Shown piece after piece: positions 12,503-18,897 of a DNA stretch of 41,057 bases (within the stretch, counting starts at the first letter, position 1; each line of letters starts with the position of its first letter). Position numbers and translations under genes: made by a program. Origin of the DNA: a virus; the IMG/VR virus record IMGVR_UViG_3300027972_000004, positions 1 to 41,057 of that record; one strand, 5' to 3'. The notes beneath the pieces were generated by a model. That model made no database searches. It saw only the letters and a list, made by a program, of their open reading frames with translations, and was not told where the DNA came from.

Positions 12503-12715
12503 TTATCCTTTTGCAACCTTAATAGCATCGCTACCAAGAGCTTCCAGTTTGTTGGTTGCCGTTGTCCTTTTGCCATTCGCCTTATTCTCCTTAAAATCTG
12601 ATATGAGCACCCTTAATATCTCCGACATCGACAGGTCATACTCTGTGGCCAAATCCCGTAAAAACTCCACGTTCTCTGCCCTTAACGAAAACTGGACCTG
12701 TAGCCGCTTTACCAA
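12503..12715 (-). CDS. Ribbon-helix-helix DNA-binding protein
   Basis: This gene encodes 70 residues. TTG 12715 is chosen as start because GGAGGG lies six bases upstream. The 25 extra in-frame codons before it run through promoter-like DNA. Residues 3-43, RLQVQFSLRAENVEFLRDLA then TEYDLSMSEILRVLISDFK, fit a CopG/Arc fold: one beta strand that enters the major groove and two helices. The tail is basic. It is the first gene of the early operon, so it is well placed to repress or tune its own promoter at the dyads in 12782-12938. Confidence 0.7.
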   Translation of the reverse strand: MVKRLQVQFSLRAENVEFLRDLATEYDLSMSEILRVLISDFKENKANGKRTTATNKLEALGSDAIKVAKG

Positions 12716-12781
12716 AGTTTCCCTCCGTGTGGTATAATCAGCGAATTGCTTTTGTGAGATGCGTGACGGACGTGAATCCGC

Positions 12782-12938
12782 GTCGCACATTGTAGGTTGT
12801 CAAAATGTTCATGGCTTTGACGAAACTGTTTTACCACTATGTTGGAATGTCGCACACTGTAACATGTCGGACACGACATACGGTTTGATACTGTTTGGCT
12901 CGTTGGGTTGTTTGCCGTGTTTACCATCATGTTGGTAA
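12782..12938. promoter_or_regulatory. Repeated operator-like dyads between the early operon and the XRE gene
   Basis: Two related dyads share the plan TTACCA-N6-TGG(T/A)A. One is at 12921-12938 (TTACCATCATGTTGGTAA, perfect arms) and one at 12831-12848 (TTACCACTATGTTGGAAT). An extra TGGTAA half-site lies at 12978-12983, 7 bases before the -35 box of the XRE promoter. A second direct repeat, GTCGCACAyTGTA, occurs at 12782-12794 and 12849-12861. The region 12716-13087 holds no convincing gene. It is best read as the control region for two divergent transcripts, bound by the XRE and/or ribbon-helix-helix proteins. Confidence 0.55.
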
Positions 12939-12989
12939 TATTAAATCACACTAAAAGGGTATTTGTCAATAGTTTATTGGTAAATTTTC

Positions 12990-13019
12990 TTGACATAGCA
13001 ATAAAACATTTGCTATAGT
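12990..13019 (+). promoter_or_regulatory. Sigma-70-type promoter of the XRE regulator
   Basis: TTGACA (12990-12995) and TATAGT (13014-13019) are separated by 18 bases, with AT-rich DNA upstream. Transcription would start near 13026. The leader contains a good GGGAGG (13050-13055) followed by TTG 13063, which opens a short frame different from that of the XRE gene. Confidence 0.75.
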
Positions 13020-13087
13020 TAATATGTCGAGACAAGGATACGATTACTTGGGAGGCTGATAATTGAATAAATTACAGAGAAAGTACA

Positions 13088-13375
13088 ATGGCTGGGGAAT
13101 TTGGAATAGTGTTGCGGAAACTCCGCAGGGACAAAGGCGTTACCATCAGAGAGGTGTCGAAAGACACGGGTATTAACTATACCCAATTAGCAGAATATGA
13201 AACAGGGGAATATTTACCACGGGCCGACAAGGTTTATACTTTAGCAAAATATTATCGGATCAGGGCCAGCACGTTAGCGGAGATTGTGCGGTGGGAAAAA
13301 CAGTCCAGGAAGAACGGGGGGTTTAGTGAAGATGCAGAAAGGTTCCTGGCGGCGTATTTGATGAATGTGCGTTAA
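13088..13375 (+). CDS. XRE-family helix-turn-helix regulator
   Basis: This gene encodes 95 residues. Residues 7-60 form an HTH_3/Cro-cI domain: IVLRKLRRDKGVTIREVSKD then TGINYTQLAEYETGEYLPRA, with the recognition helix near 30-39. The C-terminal 35 residues are a short helical tail. There is no peptidase domain, so it is not a LexA-type self-cleaving repressor. It faces the leftward early operon and is the likely switch protein. The start is odd: ATG 13088 has no clear ribosome binding site, while a strong one serves a TTG 25 bases upstream in another frame. Confidence 0.8.
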   Translation: MAGEFGIVLRKLRRDKGVTIREVSKDTGINYTQLAEYETGEYLPRADKVYTLAKYYRIRASTLAEIVRWEKQSRKNGGFSEDAERFLAAYLMNVR

Positions 13376-13377
13376 AC

Positions 13378-13407
13378 GCCCGGTAACGGGTCGAATCGTC
13401 ACCGGGC
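13378..13407. other. Inverted repeat after the XRE gene
   Basis: GCCCGGT (13378-13384) pairs with ACCGGGC (13401-13407) around a 16-base loop, directly after the XRE stop and before the convergent gene ending at 13431. No T-run follows on either strand, so termination activity is uncertain. It may still slow or end transcription between the convergent genes. Confidence 0.4.
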
Positions 13408-13430
13408 AAAATCAGGAGGAGATTATTTTT

Positions 13431-13580
13431 CTAAGCTAAGATGTTATCATCGAAGCCGGGGTTTTCTTTCTTATATATAAACAGTGCCAATAGTGTCGCT
13501 TGTTCCCAGGTGAAGCCTTTGCATCGGTGCATAATTTCCCTGGTTAAGCTGGCAATCTCTACGGCAGGGTCGTTTAACAT
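13431..13580 (-). CDS. 49-residue hypothetical protein
   Basis: The frame reads MLNDPAVEIASLTREIMHRC, KGFTWEQATLLALFIYKKEN and PGFDDNILA. It is helical, with a hydrophobic stretch (TLLALFIY) too short to be a clear membrane segment. ATG 13580 lies after GGGATT, a weak site, two bases after an upstream stop. The pattern FTWEQATLLALF looks like a real folded microprotein. It is the last gene of the leftward transcript that includes the HNH gene. Confidence 0.55.
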   Translation of the reverse strand: MLNDPAVEIASLTREIMHRCKGFTWEQATLLALFIYKKENPGFDDNILA

Positions 13581-13582
13581 TA

Positions 13583-13645
13583 TTAGCAATCCCATTCATC
13601 AGACATGTAGTGCAGGTAGCAAATCACTTCAAAGAAACGCCACAC
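13583..13645 (-). pseudogene. Possible gene remnant next to the HNH gene
   Basis: An open frame with protein-like content (DAYWDDTVWRFFEVICYLHY, ending MSDEWDC) stops at 13583. Upstream it stays open into the 3' end of the HNH gene without any ATG, and the first normal start is GTG 13645. It looks like the 3' end of a small gene whose beginning was lost, perhaps when the HNH element arrived. It could also be translated from GTG as 20 residues. Confidence 0.3.
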
Positions 13646-13680
13646 GGTATCGTCCCAATAAGCATCGATGTCGGGTTGGC

Positions 13681-14262
13681 TTACATTTCTACTAACAGTT
13701 GTAATAATACGGGCCTGTTTCCTTTTACCGAGTTGCAGCTTTGGCAAGCTGGTAATATATTTCCTTTTGTATGCAGTCCTCCTTTGCTTATAGGTATAAC
13801 ATGGTCCATCGTCAAGTGTTTCTTTTCACCACAATATACGCACTTGTATTTGTACAGCCTCTTTATATCATTCCATTCAGCCAAGGTAAGTGAGGAAACA
13901 GCGCCTGCTCCACTTAACCTTCTTCTATGTGAAGCATTTATAAGTTTCAATTTACCTTTATCAGTTTGGTAATATCTGGCTGATCTCTTTTTAAGAGAGT
14001 CCTTGCCTTTAGGAGATTTGCGATACCTACTCATTCTCTCTTTGCCTAACAATGCTTGTTCGCTTTTTTTATCTGCGGCCTTACCTTTTTCTGAGCAATG
14101 GTATTTCCTACGGGATAACTTCCCTTTTTCTGTTTTCAGATAAGCGATCTGCCTGATATTTTGGCATTGTTTACATTCTGACCTCACACCAGATACACTT
14201 CTACTATCTTTGCTAAAAGAAACAAAGGGTAATTCTTGATGGCATTGAGTACACTTTTTCAC
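13681..14262 (-). CDS. Free-standing HNH homing endonuclease
   Basis: This gene encodes 193 residues. The N-terminus has a zinc knuckle (CTQCHQE ... SECKQCQN; Cys 4, 7, 30, 33). The middle is a basic region with repeated (T/S)-x-KGK units, such as LKTEKGKLSRRKY and RKSPKGKDSLKKR, likely DNA-binding. The C-terminal HNH domain has C141-x2-C144, TMDHVIPISKGG with D153-H154, N168 and ACQSCNSVKGN. The element lies between the phosphoesterase gene and a possible gene remnant, consistent with a mobile homing gene. Confidence 0.85.
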   Translation of the reverse strand: MKKCTQCHQELPFVSFSKDSRSVSGVRSECKQCQNIRQIAYLKTEKGKLSRRKYHCSEKGKAADKKSEQALLGKERMSRYRKSPKGKDSLKKRSARYYQTDKGKLKLINASHRRRLSGAGAVSSLTLAEWNDIKRLYKYKCVYCGEKKHLTMDHVIPISKGGLHTKGNILPACQSCNSVKGNRPVLLQLLVEM

Positions 14263-14263
14263 A

Positions 14264-15088
14264 TCAGTCCTGCTTTAAGTCAACGGTTTCTGTAAAAGTA
14301 AGCTGATATGTGGGGATGTCAATTTCTATCATCGGATAGCCGAGTTTGACAGGCGGGAAGTTACGCCGTTCGCCGTAGGTAGCATTAGTTCCCTGAACAT
14401 ACGTCTTAAAAAAGCAACCGGTCATCACACCCATAGCTTCACGGTTGACAATCCTTCCCTTCCGGTCAACCCCCAGGTATTGCCTTGCCTTCATCTTCAC
14501 ATCATGCACATGGGCGTACGCATAGATATCAGCCTGATTCTGGTCTATCCACCTGGTTAAAATAGTGTTCTTGTAGCTGTCCGTGCAGGCCCCGGTGGAG
14601 CCGTGAGTTAAGCACAGTCTATATCGGTGCGTTTCCCCGCCGCTGCGCTGGAATGACAGGTCATAGAAACAGGAAAAGCCGAGGTTCCTTATGCCCAGGC
14701 CGTCACAGATATGTTGGTGGGCATCCGATCCGTTGTATAGCTTGTGGCTGATTTCGTGGTTGCCTTCAATAGCGCCTATTATCTTTTCTTTATCGATGGC
14801 GCGGAACTTTGAAACAATATATTCTTCTTCACAGTGGGCGATATCGTGCCTCTTGACCCAATCACTTATTATCTGTGTGTCAAACCGCTTATCCTTTGGT
14901 GTGATAAATTCCCCCAGGTCGCCCATCAGCACAACCAACGCGCCATCATCTTTATTTATCTTGGCTATTGCTTTGTCTAAATTCTTTTCGGAGTGTGCTA
15001 TCGTCCCTGCGTGGACATCTCCGATAAAATATATTCGCTTTGTATGGTTAGCTCTGGTGTACTCAATGCTCTTTTGAGTTACTAACAT
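14264..15088 (-). CDS. Calcineurin-like metallophosphoesterase
   Basis: This gene encodes 274 residues with the full metallophosphoesterase signature: GDVHAG (23-28), GDLGE (56-60), GNHE (109-112), LTHG (160-163) and AHVHD (192-196). These bind two metal ions and hydrolyse phosphoesters. Phage members include DNA-end processing enzymes and nucleotidases, so the exact substrate cannot be told. The last 70 residues (MTGCFFKTYVQGTNATYGER) are a beta-rich cap typical of the phage branch. The start at ATG 15088 overlaps the 54-residue zinc protein by 26 bases and lacks a clear binding site, suggesting coupling. Confidence 0.85.
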   Translation of the reverse strand: MLVTQKSIEYTRANHTKRIYFIGDVHAGTIAHSEKNLDKAIAKINKDDGALVVLMGDLGEFITPKDKRFDTQIISDWVKRHDIAHCEEEYIVSKFRAIDKEKIIGAIEGNHEISHKLYNGSDAHQHICDGLGIRNLGFSCFYDLSFQRSGGETHRYRLCLTHGSTGACTDSYKNTILTRWIDQNQADIYAYAHVHDVKMKARQYLGVDRKGRIVNREAMGVMTGCFFKTYVQGTNATYGERRNFPPVKLGYPMIEIDIPTYQLTFTETVDLKQD

Positions 15089-15227
15089 CAGCCGGGGCCG
15101 GAGCCCCTAAAGCCTCCTGTATCTTTTTATCGTAACATTCGGCGCAGTATTCCTTGCCGTCTATCACGCCGTAGTCTGACTTACTGCATAGCACTACGCG
15201 GCAACCATGACAGTAAAAGTTACTCAT
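15063..15227 (-). CDS. 54-residue zinc-binding protein
   Basis: The product starts MSNFYCHGCRVVLCSKSDYG and contains GKEYCAECYDKKIQ. Cys 6, 9, 14, 28 and 31 fit a treble-clef or LIM-like knuckle in which CxxC and CxxC flank a short loop. The tail EALGAPAPADVSNSKEH is flexible. ATG 15227 overlaps the stop of the upstream gene (ATGA). The role is unknown, possibly an adaptor for the adjacent phosphoesterase. Confidence 0.65.
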   Translation of the reverse strand: MSNFYCHGCRVVLCSKSDYGVIDGKEYCAECYDKKIQEALGAPAPADVSNSKEH

Positions 15228-15433
15228 GGTCGATATGTTCCATCTTTTATTAAATGGGCAACACAGTCATCGCACAGATCGTTGTGTTTACTTTTCCCCC
15301 CGCACCACGGACAACGGGCATTAGCCTTCTCTTTAATCTTGCGTATCAGGTAATGCATTGTTTCACAGAACACGAAACAGAACGGCGCACAAAATACCAT
15401 ACAGGTGAAAACTTCAGGCCAGTTAATCTCCAT
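15224..15433 (-). CDS. Membrane protein with zinc-ribbon tail
   Basis: This gene encodes 69 residues. Residues 5-30, PEVFTCMVFCAPFCFVFCETMHYL, form one hydrophobic membrane segment with four cysteines. After a basic stop-transfer stretch (RKIKEKANARC) comes a zinc ribbon, CPWCGGK ... LCDDC. A single-pass protein with a cytoplasmic zinc ribbon might recruit a partner to the membrane. It overlaps the HExxH gene by 11 bases. Confidence 0.7.
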   Translation of the reverse strand: MEINWPEVFTCMVFCAPFCFVFCETMHYLIRKIKEKANARCPWCGGKSKHNDLCDDCVAHLIKDGTYRP

Positions 15434-15746
15434 TTTGAATCAACTCAAAACCGTATTGTTTGAACACCTGAAGTAGACCCTGTGCCATACGTTCTATGTT
15501 AGTTTCGTCTATATCGCAACTCCACACGATGTTAATTTGGTGGAGTAGTTCGTGTATAAGGATTTCCTCTACATCAGATACTTTCCTGTAACCGCCATCT
15601 ATTAACTGAGTGGCGACACGAATGGACATAGCCTGCGAATGTCCGTCCCCCTGGTGGCCATGTTGGCTAACGGCGGGGGCATTGCACAACTCAATGTCAT
15701 ATTCATGCCCTCCGATTTGGATTGTCGGTAGAGTTCTGAATCGCAC
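15423..15746 (-). CDS. HExxH putative metalloprotease
   Basis: This gene encodes 107 residues from GTG 15746, with AGGAG ten bases upstream. The sequence VSDVEEILIHELLHQINIVW contains HELLH (65-69), the zinc-binding active site of gluzincin-type peptidases. E85 in the following helix is a plausible third ligand. Small phage proteins with (I/L)LHExLH and a trailing helix are widespread and usually uncharacterised. Substrates could be host proteins or virion parts. It lies in the operon with holin-like and membrane proteins, so a lysis role is also possible. Confidence 0.75.
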   Translation of the reverse strand: MRFRTLPTIQIGGHEYDIELCNAPAVSQHGHQGDGHSQAMSIRVATQLIDGGYRKVSDVEEILIHELLHQINIVWSCDIDETNIERMAQGLLQVFKQYGFELIQNGD

Positions 15747-15855
15747 GTTTCTTTATCTCCTGTTGGTAAATTTGCCCCAGGGATTTAGAGTGGATTACAT
15801 ATTTGCGGTTTTTCTTTCGTGATTCCCTTCTCTCTGCCTTTATTTTCCAGTCCAT
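15703..15855 (-). CDS. Possible 50-residue basic protein
   Basis: The frame MDWKIKAERRESRKKNRKYV, IHSKSLGQIYQQEIKKRAIQ ends inside the HExxH gene (44-base overlap). The product is basic and helical and looks protein-like, but ATG 15855 has no visible ribosome binding site. An in-frame GTG at 15867 is no better. It may be a real regulator expressed from its own signal, or an accidental frame in leader DNA. Confidence 0.3.
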   Translation of the reverse strand: MDWKIKAERRESRKKNRKYVIHSKSLGQIYQQEIKKRAIQNSTDNPNRRA

Positions 15856-15900
15856 TAAATTAAGCACATGTCCATTTTATTGAGCAGTAAACATCTTCGT

Positions 15901-15990
15901 GACCGTTGCGGGCGGTTGCCGATGGCGTGAGGAACCTGTAAATACAGTGCCCCGCGACTTAAATCAGGCGTCACCGCCCGCATAGCGGTC
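15901..15990 (-). ncRNA. Second candidate multibranched structured RNA
   Basis: Between the genes starting at 15746 and ending at 16040, a long helix closes the region. GCGGGCGGT (15908-15916) pairs perfectly with ACCGCCCGC (15973-15981), and after a small internal loop GACCG (15901-15905) pairs with CGGTC (15986-15990). Read in minus sense, the interior has a hairpin CUGU-AUUU-ACAG extended by GGGG/CCUC with a G-U pair, a GAC/GUC stem and a GCC-AUC-GGC hairpin. It has no tRNA T-arm. It could be a leader element, a riboswitch-like control for the downstream genes, or an independent RNA. Confidence 0.4.
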
Positions 15991-15998
15991 CCACTGTC

Positions 15999-16023
15999 GC
16001 CCCATGCTTCCTATTCATGGGGC
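15999..16023. other. Perfect 8-bp hairpin beside the structured RNA
   Basis: GCCCCATG (15999-16006) pairs with CATGGGGC (16016-16023) around a nine-base loop. It lies 13 bases from the 3' end of the membrane protein gene, and a GAAGCTATT iteron (16036) overlaps that gene's stop. No T-run follows, so it is probably not a terminator on its own. Confidence 0.5.
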
Positions 16024-16039
16024 AACCCTACTTAGGAAG

Positions 16040-16600
16040 CTATTTCAATATGCCGACCTCCTCTATGATTTTCTTGGCCGGACGGTAAACTTCCCCGGCC
16101 TCGACAAGTTCCAATGTATCGTACCAGGGTTCAACGAATACAATGCCGCCGTCTTTCAACGGGAAGGCAACGATAGCGTGTGCGCCAACTTCAAAGTTAA
16201 TTATCACGCCATAGCAGTCCCAACCATGTGACCGCGCCGAAGCGGTAAGACACTCTGCCCGTGCAAGACAACTGTTAGCCGCATCGTAGTTAGCAGACAC
16301 GCACCTGTCGCAGGGGTCAGACCGTAAGAACGCCAGTAATTGTTCCTGCGTTATCAAAGACAATTCAACGTCTGCCCGTGGTGTTGCATCAGCCTTCGCC
16401 TTTTGATACCCGGCGGCGTAGGCATCGGAAAGTTGCCTGTCGAGCATCTCAGAGGTCATGCAGATTGCGCCGTTTTGGGGGTTCTCAGGCGTTTCTAAGG
16501 GCATACAACCGAAATTGGCAAGGATTACACACACCAGCACAAAACCGATGAGCCAACCGAGCATTACCCACCCGAATCCCTGCACTTTATCGCCCTCCAT
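16040..16600 (-). CDS. Membrane-anchored transglutaminase-like protein
   Basis: This gene encodes 186 residues. Residues 8-30 (GFGWVMLGWLIGFVLVCVIL) form a membrane segment or uncleaved signal anchor. The globular part has ANYDAANSCLARAECLTASA followed by GWDCYGVIINFEVGAHAIVA and KDGGIVFVEPWYD. A Cys on a helix (C111), then His (H141), then an acidic residue near GGIVFVEP is the order of the transglutaminase/cysteine-peptidase fold. I recall phage and archaeal proteins with HAxxAFxTxDxGLVFIEP segments. With holin-like genes upstream it might act on the envelope. An endolysin role is a guess. Confidence 0.6.
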   Translation of the reverse strand: MEGDKVQGFGWVMLGWLIGFVLVCVILANFGCMPLETPENPQNGAICMTSEMLDRQLSDAYAAGYQKAKADATPRADVELSLITQEQLLAFLRSDPCDRCVSANYDAANSCLARAECLTASARSHGWDCYGVIINFEVGAHAIVAFPLKDGGIVFVEPWYDTLELVEAGEVYRPAKKIIEEVGILK

Positions 16601-16601
16601 G

Positions 16602-17282
16602 CTACAGGTCGTCCCGCCTTTTCAAGAGATCACGCAGGGTCATCAGGACCGCCCGTGCTTCGCCCTTCGGTGCTTTGCAAGCCTTCTGATTGTTGCGCCA
16701 CCACTTGTTGTAGTCGGCAACCTGGTCAAAATTCGTAGGCGGTGTCAGTCCGGTAACGTCCTTGTAAGCGATGCTGGCATAATTTATTCCTGCGGTGATG
16801 AGGTCGGCCAAATCGTCCGGGTCTAATTCATCGCCGTGTGCGCCGAGGTAAGATACGATACGGCTTGACACGGCAGCCACATCAGCCAGGATACCATCGG
16901 CTTTTAATTCGGCCTGTATCTTGGTAATGATGCCTTCAACAACGCCGGTGCTTTTGTTCTCTGCCGGTGAAAAGCCGGTGCTGACGGTTTCGTTGTCATA
17001 GTCAGCGCAGTCGCCATAGTCGCAGTCGCCCCATCCCGATACCTTGTTGGGCGTTTCGATGAGGCTATCAGCTTTTGGGTCTTGTTTGAATAGCTTGTCC
17101 CATATGCCAGACTTGTCGGCGAACCAGTAAGCGATAACCCCGACCGGGATAAGCCATGCCTGTTCTGCGGATACCTTGCCCGTGGTGATGAGGTTCCCAC
17201 CAACCATCAGGGCAAAGACGGTGATGAGTGGCTGCATAAGTCCTTTTATGAAGCCGATTACAGTGTCAAAAATGTCTTTCAT
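16602..17282 (-). CDS. Holin-like membrane protein with soluble C-terminal domain
   Basis: This gene encodes 226 residues. The N-terminus has two hydrophobic segments, PLITVFALMVGGNLITTG (about 18-35) and AWLIPVGVIAYWFAD (42-56), separated by a short turn and followed by charged residues, as in phage holins. An acidic linker (GWGDCDYGDCADYDNE) leads to a helical cytoplasmic domain with a YNKWWRNNQKACK segment. It is much longer than usual holins. ATG 17282 has GGGGG upstream, and it is the first gene behind the promoter at 17314-17341. It may form membrane lesions or have a structural role. Confidence 0.6.
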   Translation of the reverse strand: MKDIFDTVIGFIKGLMQPLITVFALMVGGNLITTGKVSAEQAWLIPVGVIAYWFADKSGIWDKLFKQDPKADSLIETPNKVSGWGDCDYGDCADYDNETVSTGFSPAENKSTGVVEGIITKIQAELKADGILADVAAVSSRIVSYLGAHGDELDPDDLADLITAGINYASIAYKDVTGLTPPTNFDQVADYNKWWRNNQKACKAPKGEARAVLMTLRDLLKRRDDL

Positions 17283-17313
17283 ATTACCCCCATAAAATTA
17301 TTGTTATAAAAAC

Positions 17314-17341
17314 CTTATAACTTAACTGCGTATTAACTCAA
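17314..17341 (-). promoter_or_regulatory. Promoter for the leftward membrane/phosphoesterase operon
   Basis: On the minus strand TTGAGT (17341-17336) is followed after 16 bases by TATAAG (17319-17314), just downstream of the late terminator and 30 bases before the first gene of the operon. This gives the 17282-to-13431 genes a start independent of the late transcript. Confidence 0.55.
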
Positions 17342-17363
17342 CAGATTATTGTCATTATGTAAG

Positions 17364-17395
17364 CAAAAAAACCGCCACGGTATTAGCGTGACGGT
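17364..17395 (-). terminator. Rho-independent terminator of the late operon
   Basis: In minus sense ACCGTCACG (17395-17387) pairs with CGTGGCGGT (17379-17371), nine pairs including one G-U, with a seven-base loop, followed by seven U residues. It lies 20 bases after the stop of the holin-like gene at 17415 and closes the long structural transcript. Confidence 0.9.
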
Positions 17396-17414
17396 TAAAT
17401 GATGAACGCAAAGA

Positions 17415-17696
17415 TTAGATTTTCTTTAATATATCAGCGCAGATACCGACTAATGTTTTTAGTTCTTCAAGTTCCTTAGTTAATTGCTTGAGTAACATCC
17501 GTTCCTCAAGATGGCTTTCCCTGAAGCCTGATATCGCTTCAGAGAGTTTTATTTCAATATCATCAATTTGTTTGTTTTTCCCGTTACCATTAGTCTTTGG
17601 TTTATCGGTGATAAAACTTTTTACAAGAAGTGCAACAACGCCCACGATGACGCTAACTGAGCCAGCAAGACTAACAATAACAAAATTCTGGTCCAC
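17415..17696 (-). CDS. Small holin/XhlA-like membrane protein
   Basis: This gene encodes 93 residues from GTG 17696 after AAGGGGGTG. Residues 5-26 (FVIVSLAGSVSVIVGVVALL) are one membrane segment. A lysine-rich linker (KPKTNGNGKNKQ) and a long coiled-coil helix (HLEERMLLKQLTKELEELKT) follow. A single transmembrane helix with a coiled coil is seen in XhlA-type and spanin-like lysis proteins, although in those the order is often reversed. It is the last gene before the late terminator. Confidence 0.6.
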   Translation of the reverse strand: MDQNFVIVSLAGSVSVIVGVVALLVKSFITDKPKTNGNGKNKQIDDIEIKLSEAISGFRESHLEERMLLKQLTKELEELKTLVGICADILKKI

Positions 17697-17750
17697 TTAT
17701 CACCCCCTTTCGAACTTCCGTGCGGTGGATTGTTCTGCATGGTACGCCTC

Positions 17751-18380
17751 CTAAACGGTTGCTCCGTTGAATTGATCGAAGTCAGAAGTTAAGACTTGTG
17801 AAGTCCCGAACCAAATAGACTCAACATCAGTGGCAGTAATACTGCCTGTGCCTGCCCTGATATTCTTGATATTTGCCCAACCAGTAGGGGCGGTATAATC
17901 AACCTCTACATAGAATTGAGAACAGTATGAGTTACCAGTGTTCCCTTTATCCAAAGCAGACATATTGAGGGTAATCCCTGCTATCAAGGCATCTATATCA
18001 GACCATTCCCACGCTGCGGAGTCGTCTGGATTGGTTGTCCATGTTTGAGTATATACTGCCCAAGAGGTTGTTAAATTCTGCTGAGTTCCTGCTGTCCCTG
18101 ATGTAGCATTGAGTTTGACATATCCGCTTACTACTCCTCCCAGCACCTCATATTTGCATCGTGCATAAAGTTTCACGCTGTTGATAGTTCCTGATTCAGC
18201 ACTATGGTCTGGGAAATTATATTTGTCTGTCGCTGTTGATACACCATTGGAAGCAAACGCATTCACATAATCAGCATCATCGGCACTTGACTCATCCACA
18301 CAAGCATAGTTATAACTGCCTGTGCTTCTACTAAGTGCGATAGTGTTATCCCCATTTGGGCGTAGTATTAAAGTTGTCAT
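17751..18380 (-). CDS. Beta-rich virion/tail adhesion protein
   Basis: This gene encodes 209 residues beginning MTTLILRPNGDNTIALSRS. The sequence is rich in Ser, Thr, Asn and Tyr and alternates as in a beta sandwich. It contains SVKLYARCKYEV, YTQTWTTNPDDSAAWEWSDI and a closing FYVEVDYT. The same plan (MTT-x-IL, SLTIYCKAKY, TTNP, YLSVDYT) is found in the protein at 21164-21652, so the two are probable paralogues. It likely decorates the tail or fibre tip. The C-terminal 40 residues form an additional module. Confidence 0.65.
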   Translation of the reverse strand: MTTLILRPNGDNTIALSRSTGSYNYACVDESSADDADYVNAFASNGVSTATDKYNFPDHSAESGTINSVKLYARCKYEVLGGVVSGYVKLNATSGTAGTQQNLTTSWAVYTQTWTTNPDDSAAWEWSDIDALIAGITLNMSALDKGNTGNSYCSQFYVEVDYTAPTGWANIKNIRAGTGSITATDVESIWFGTSQVLTSDFDQFNGATV

Positions 18381-18381
18381 A

Positions 18382-18897
18382 TTACTTCCACAATATGTCT
18401 ATAGCAAAATCTTTTGAGGTAGGTTCCACAGTCCACCCGTGTCCATCAGGGCAAAACATTCTATGCTTGCCATCTGCCCCAAGTTGCAGTTTGTGTCCCT
18501 GTCTGAACATATCTAATACTGACGGATACCACTCTTGAGGGGTAACACTTTTGGGGTTATAAAAACATAATCCCCCAATGTAGTCTTTAGGGACAAAACC
18601 TGATAACTTGCACAGCGGTTCAGATTCCTGTAGGCATAGGTCACACTTGCCACTTATAACTGGTATGTATTCCTTGAGGGTAAGCAAGCACATCGCCTCA
18701 TTAAATTTCATGAAATCATCAAGTGTCTTAAATCCATTATCCCCAAGCACTTTAAGATATATGTCCCTCGATGCCTCAAATACATTCTGCATAGGGACTG
18801 TTTGCGAAGTAGACACACGAGCATCTGCCTTGCGTACCCTGTGGTCGTCTATGGCCTTTCGGCAAGCGAGCAGCCTGTCAATGTCTTTCTGTTCCAT
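18382..18897 (-). CDS. Cys-rich protein in the tail region
   Basis: This gene encodes 171 residues from ATG 18897, which overlaps the fibre stop as TAATG. The N-terminal half is helical and charged (MEQKDIDRLLACRKAIDDHR). The C-terminal half has CDLCLQESEPLC and later RMFCPDGHGW, a possible zinc site. The mix of DNA-binding-like and zinc features is unusual among tail genes. It may be an assembly chaperone for the fibre encoded upstream. No family is recognised. Confidence 0.6.
   Translation of the reverse strand: MEQKDIDRLLACRKAIDDHRVRKADARVSTSQTVPMQNVFEASRDIYLKVLGDNGFKTLDDFMKFNEAMCLLTLKEYIPVISGKCDLCLQESEPLCKLSGFVPKDYIGGLCFYNPKSVTPQEWYPSVLDMFRQGHKLQLGADGKHRMFCPDGHGWTVEPTSKDFAIDILWK

Noticed and set aside
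12709-12930. Minus-strand frame of 73 codons through the divergent control region
   Set aside because: It lacks a ribosome binding site and runs across the operator dyads. The real gene downstream starts at TTG 12715 with a strong site.
15901-15990. tRNA or rho-independent terminator
   Set aside because: There is no T-arm or anticodon arrangement, and no U-tract follows the stem.
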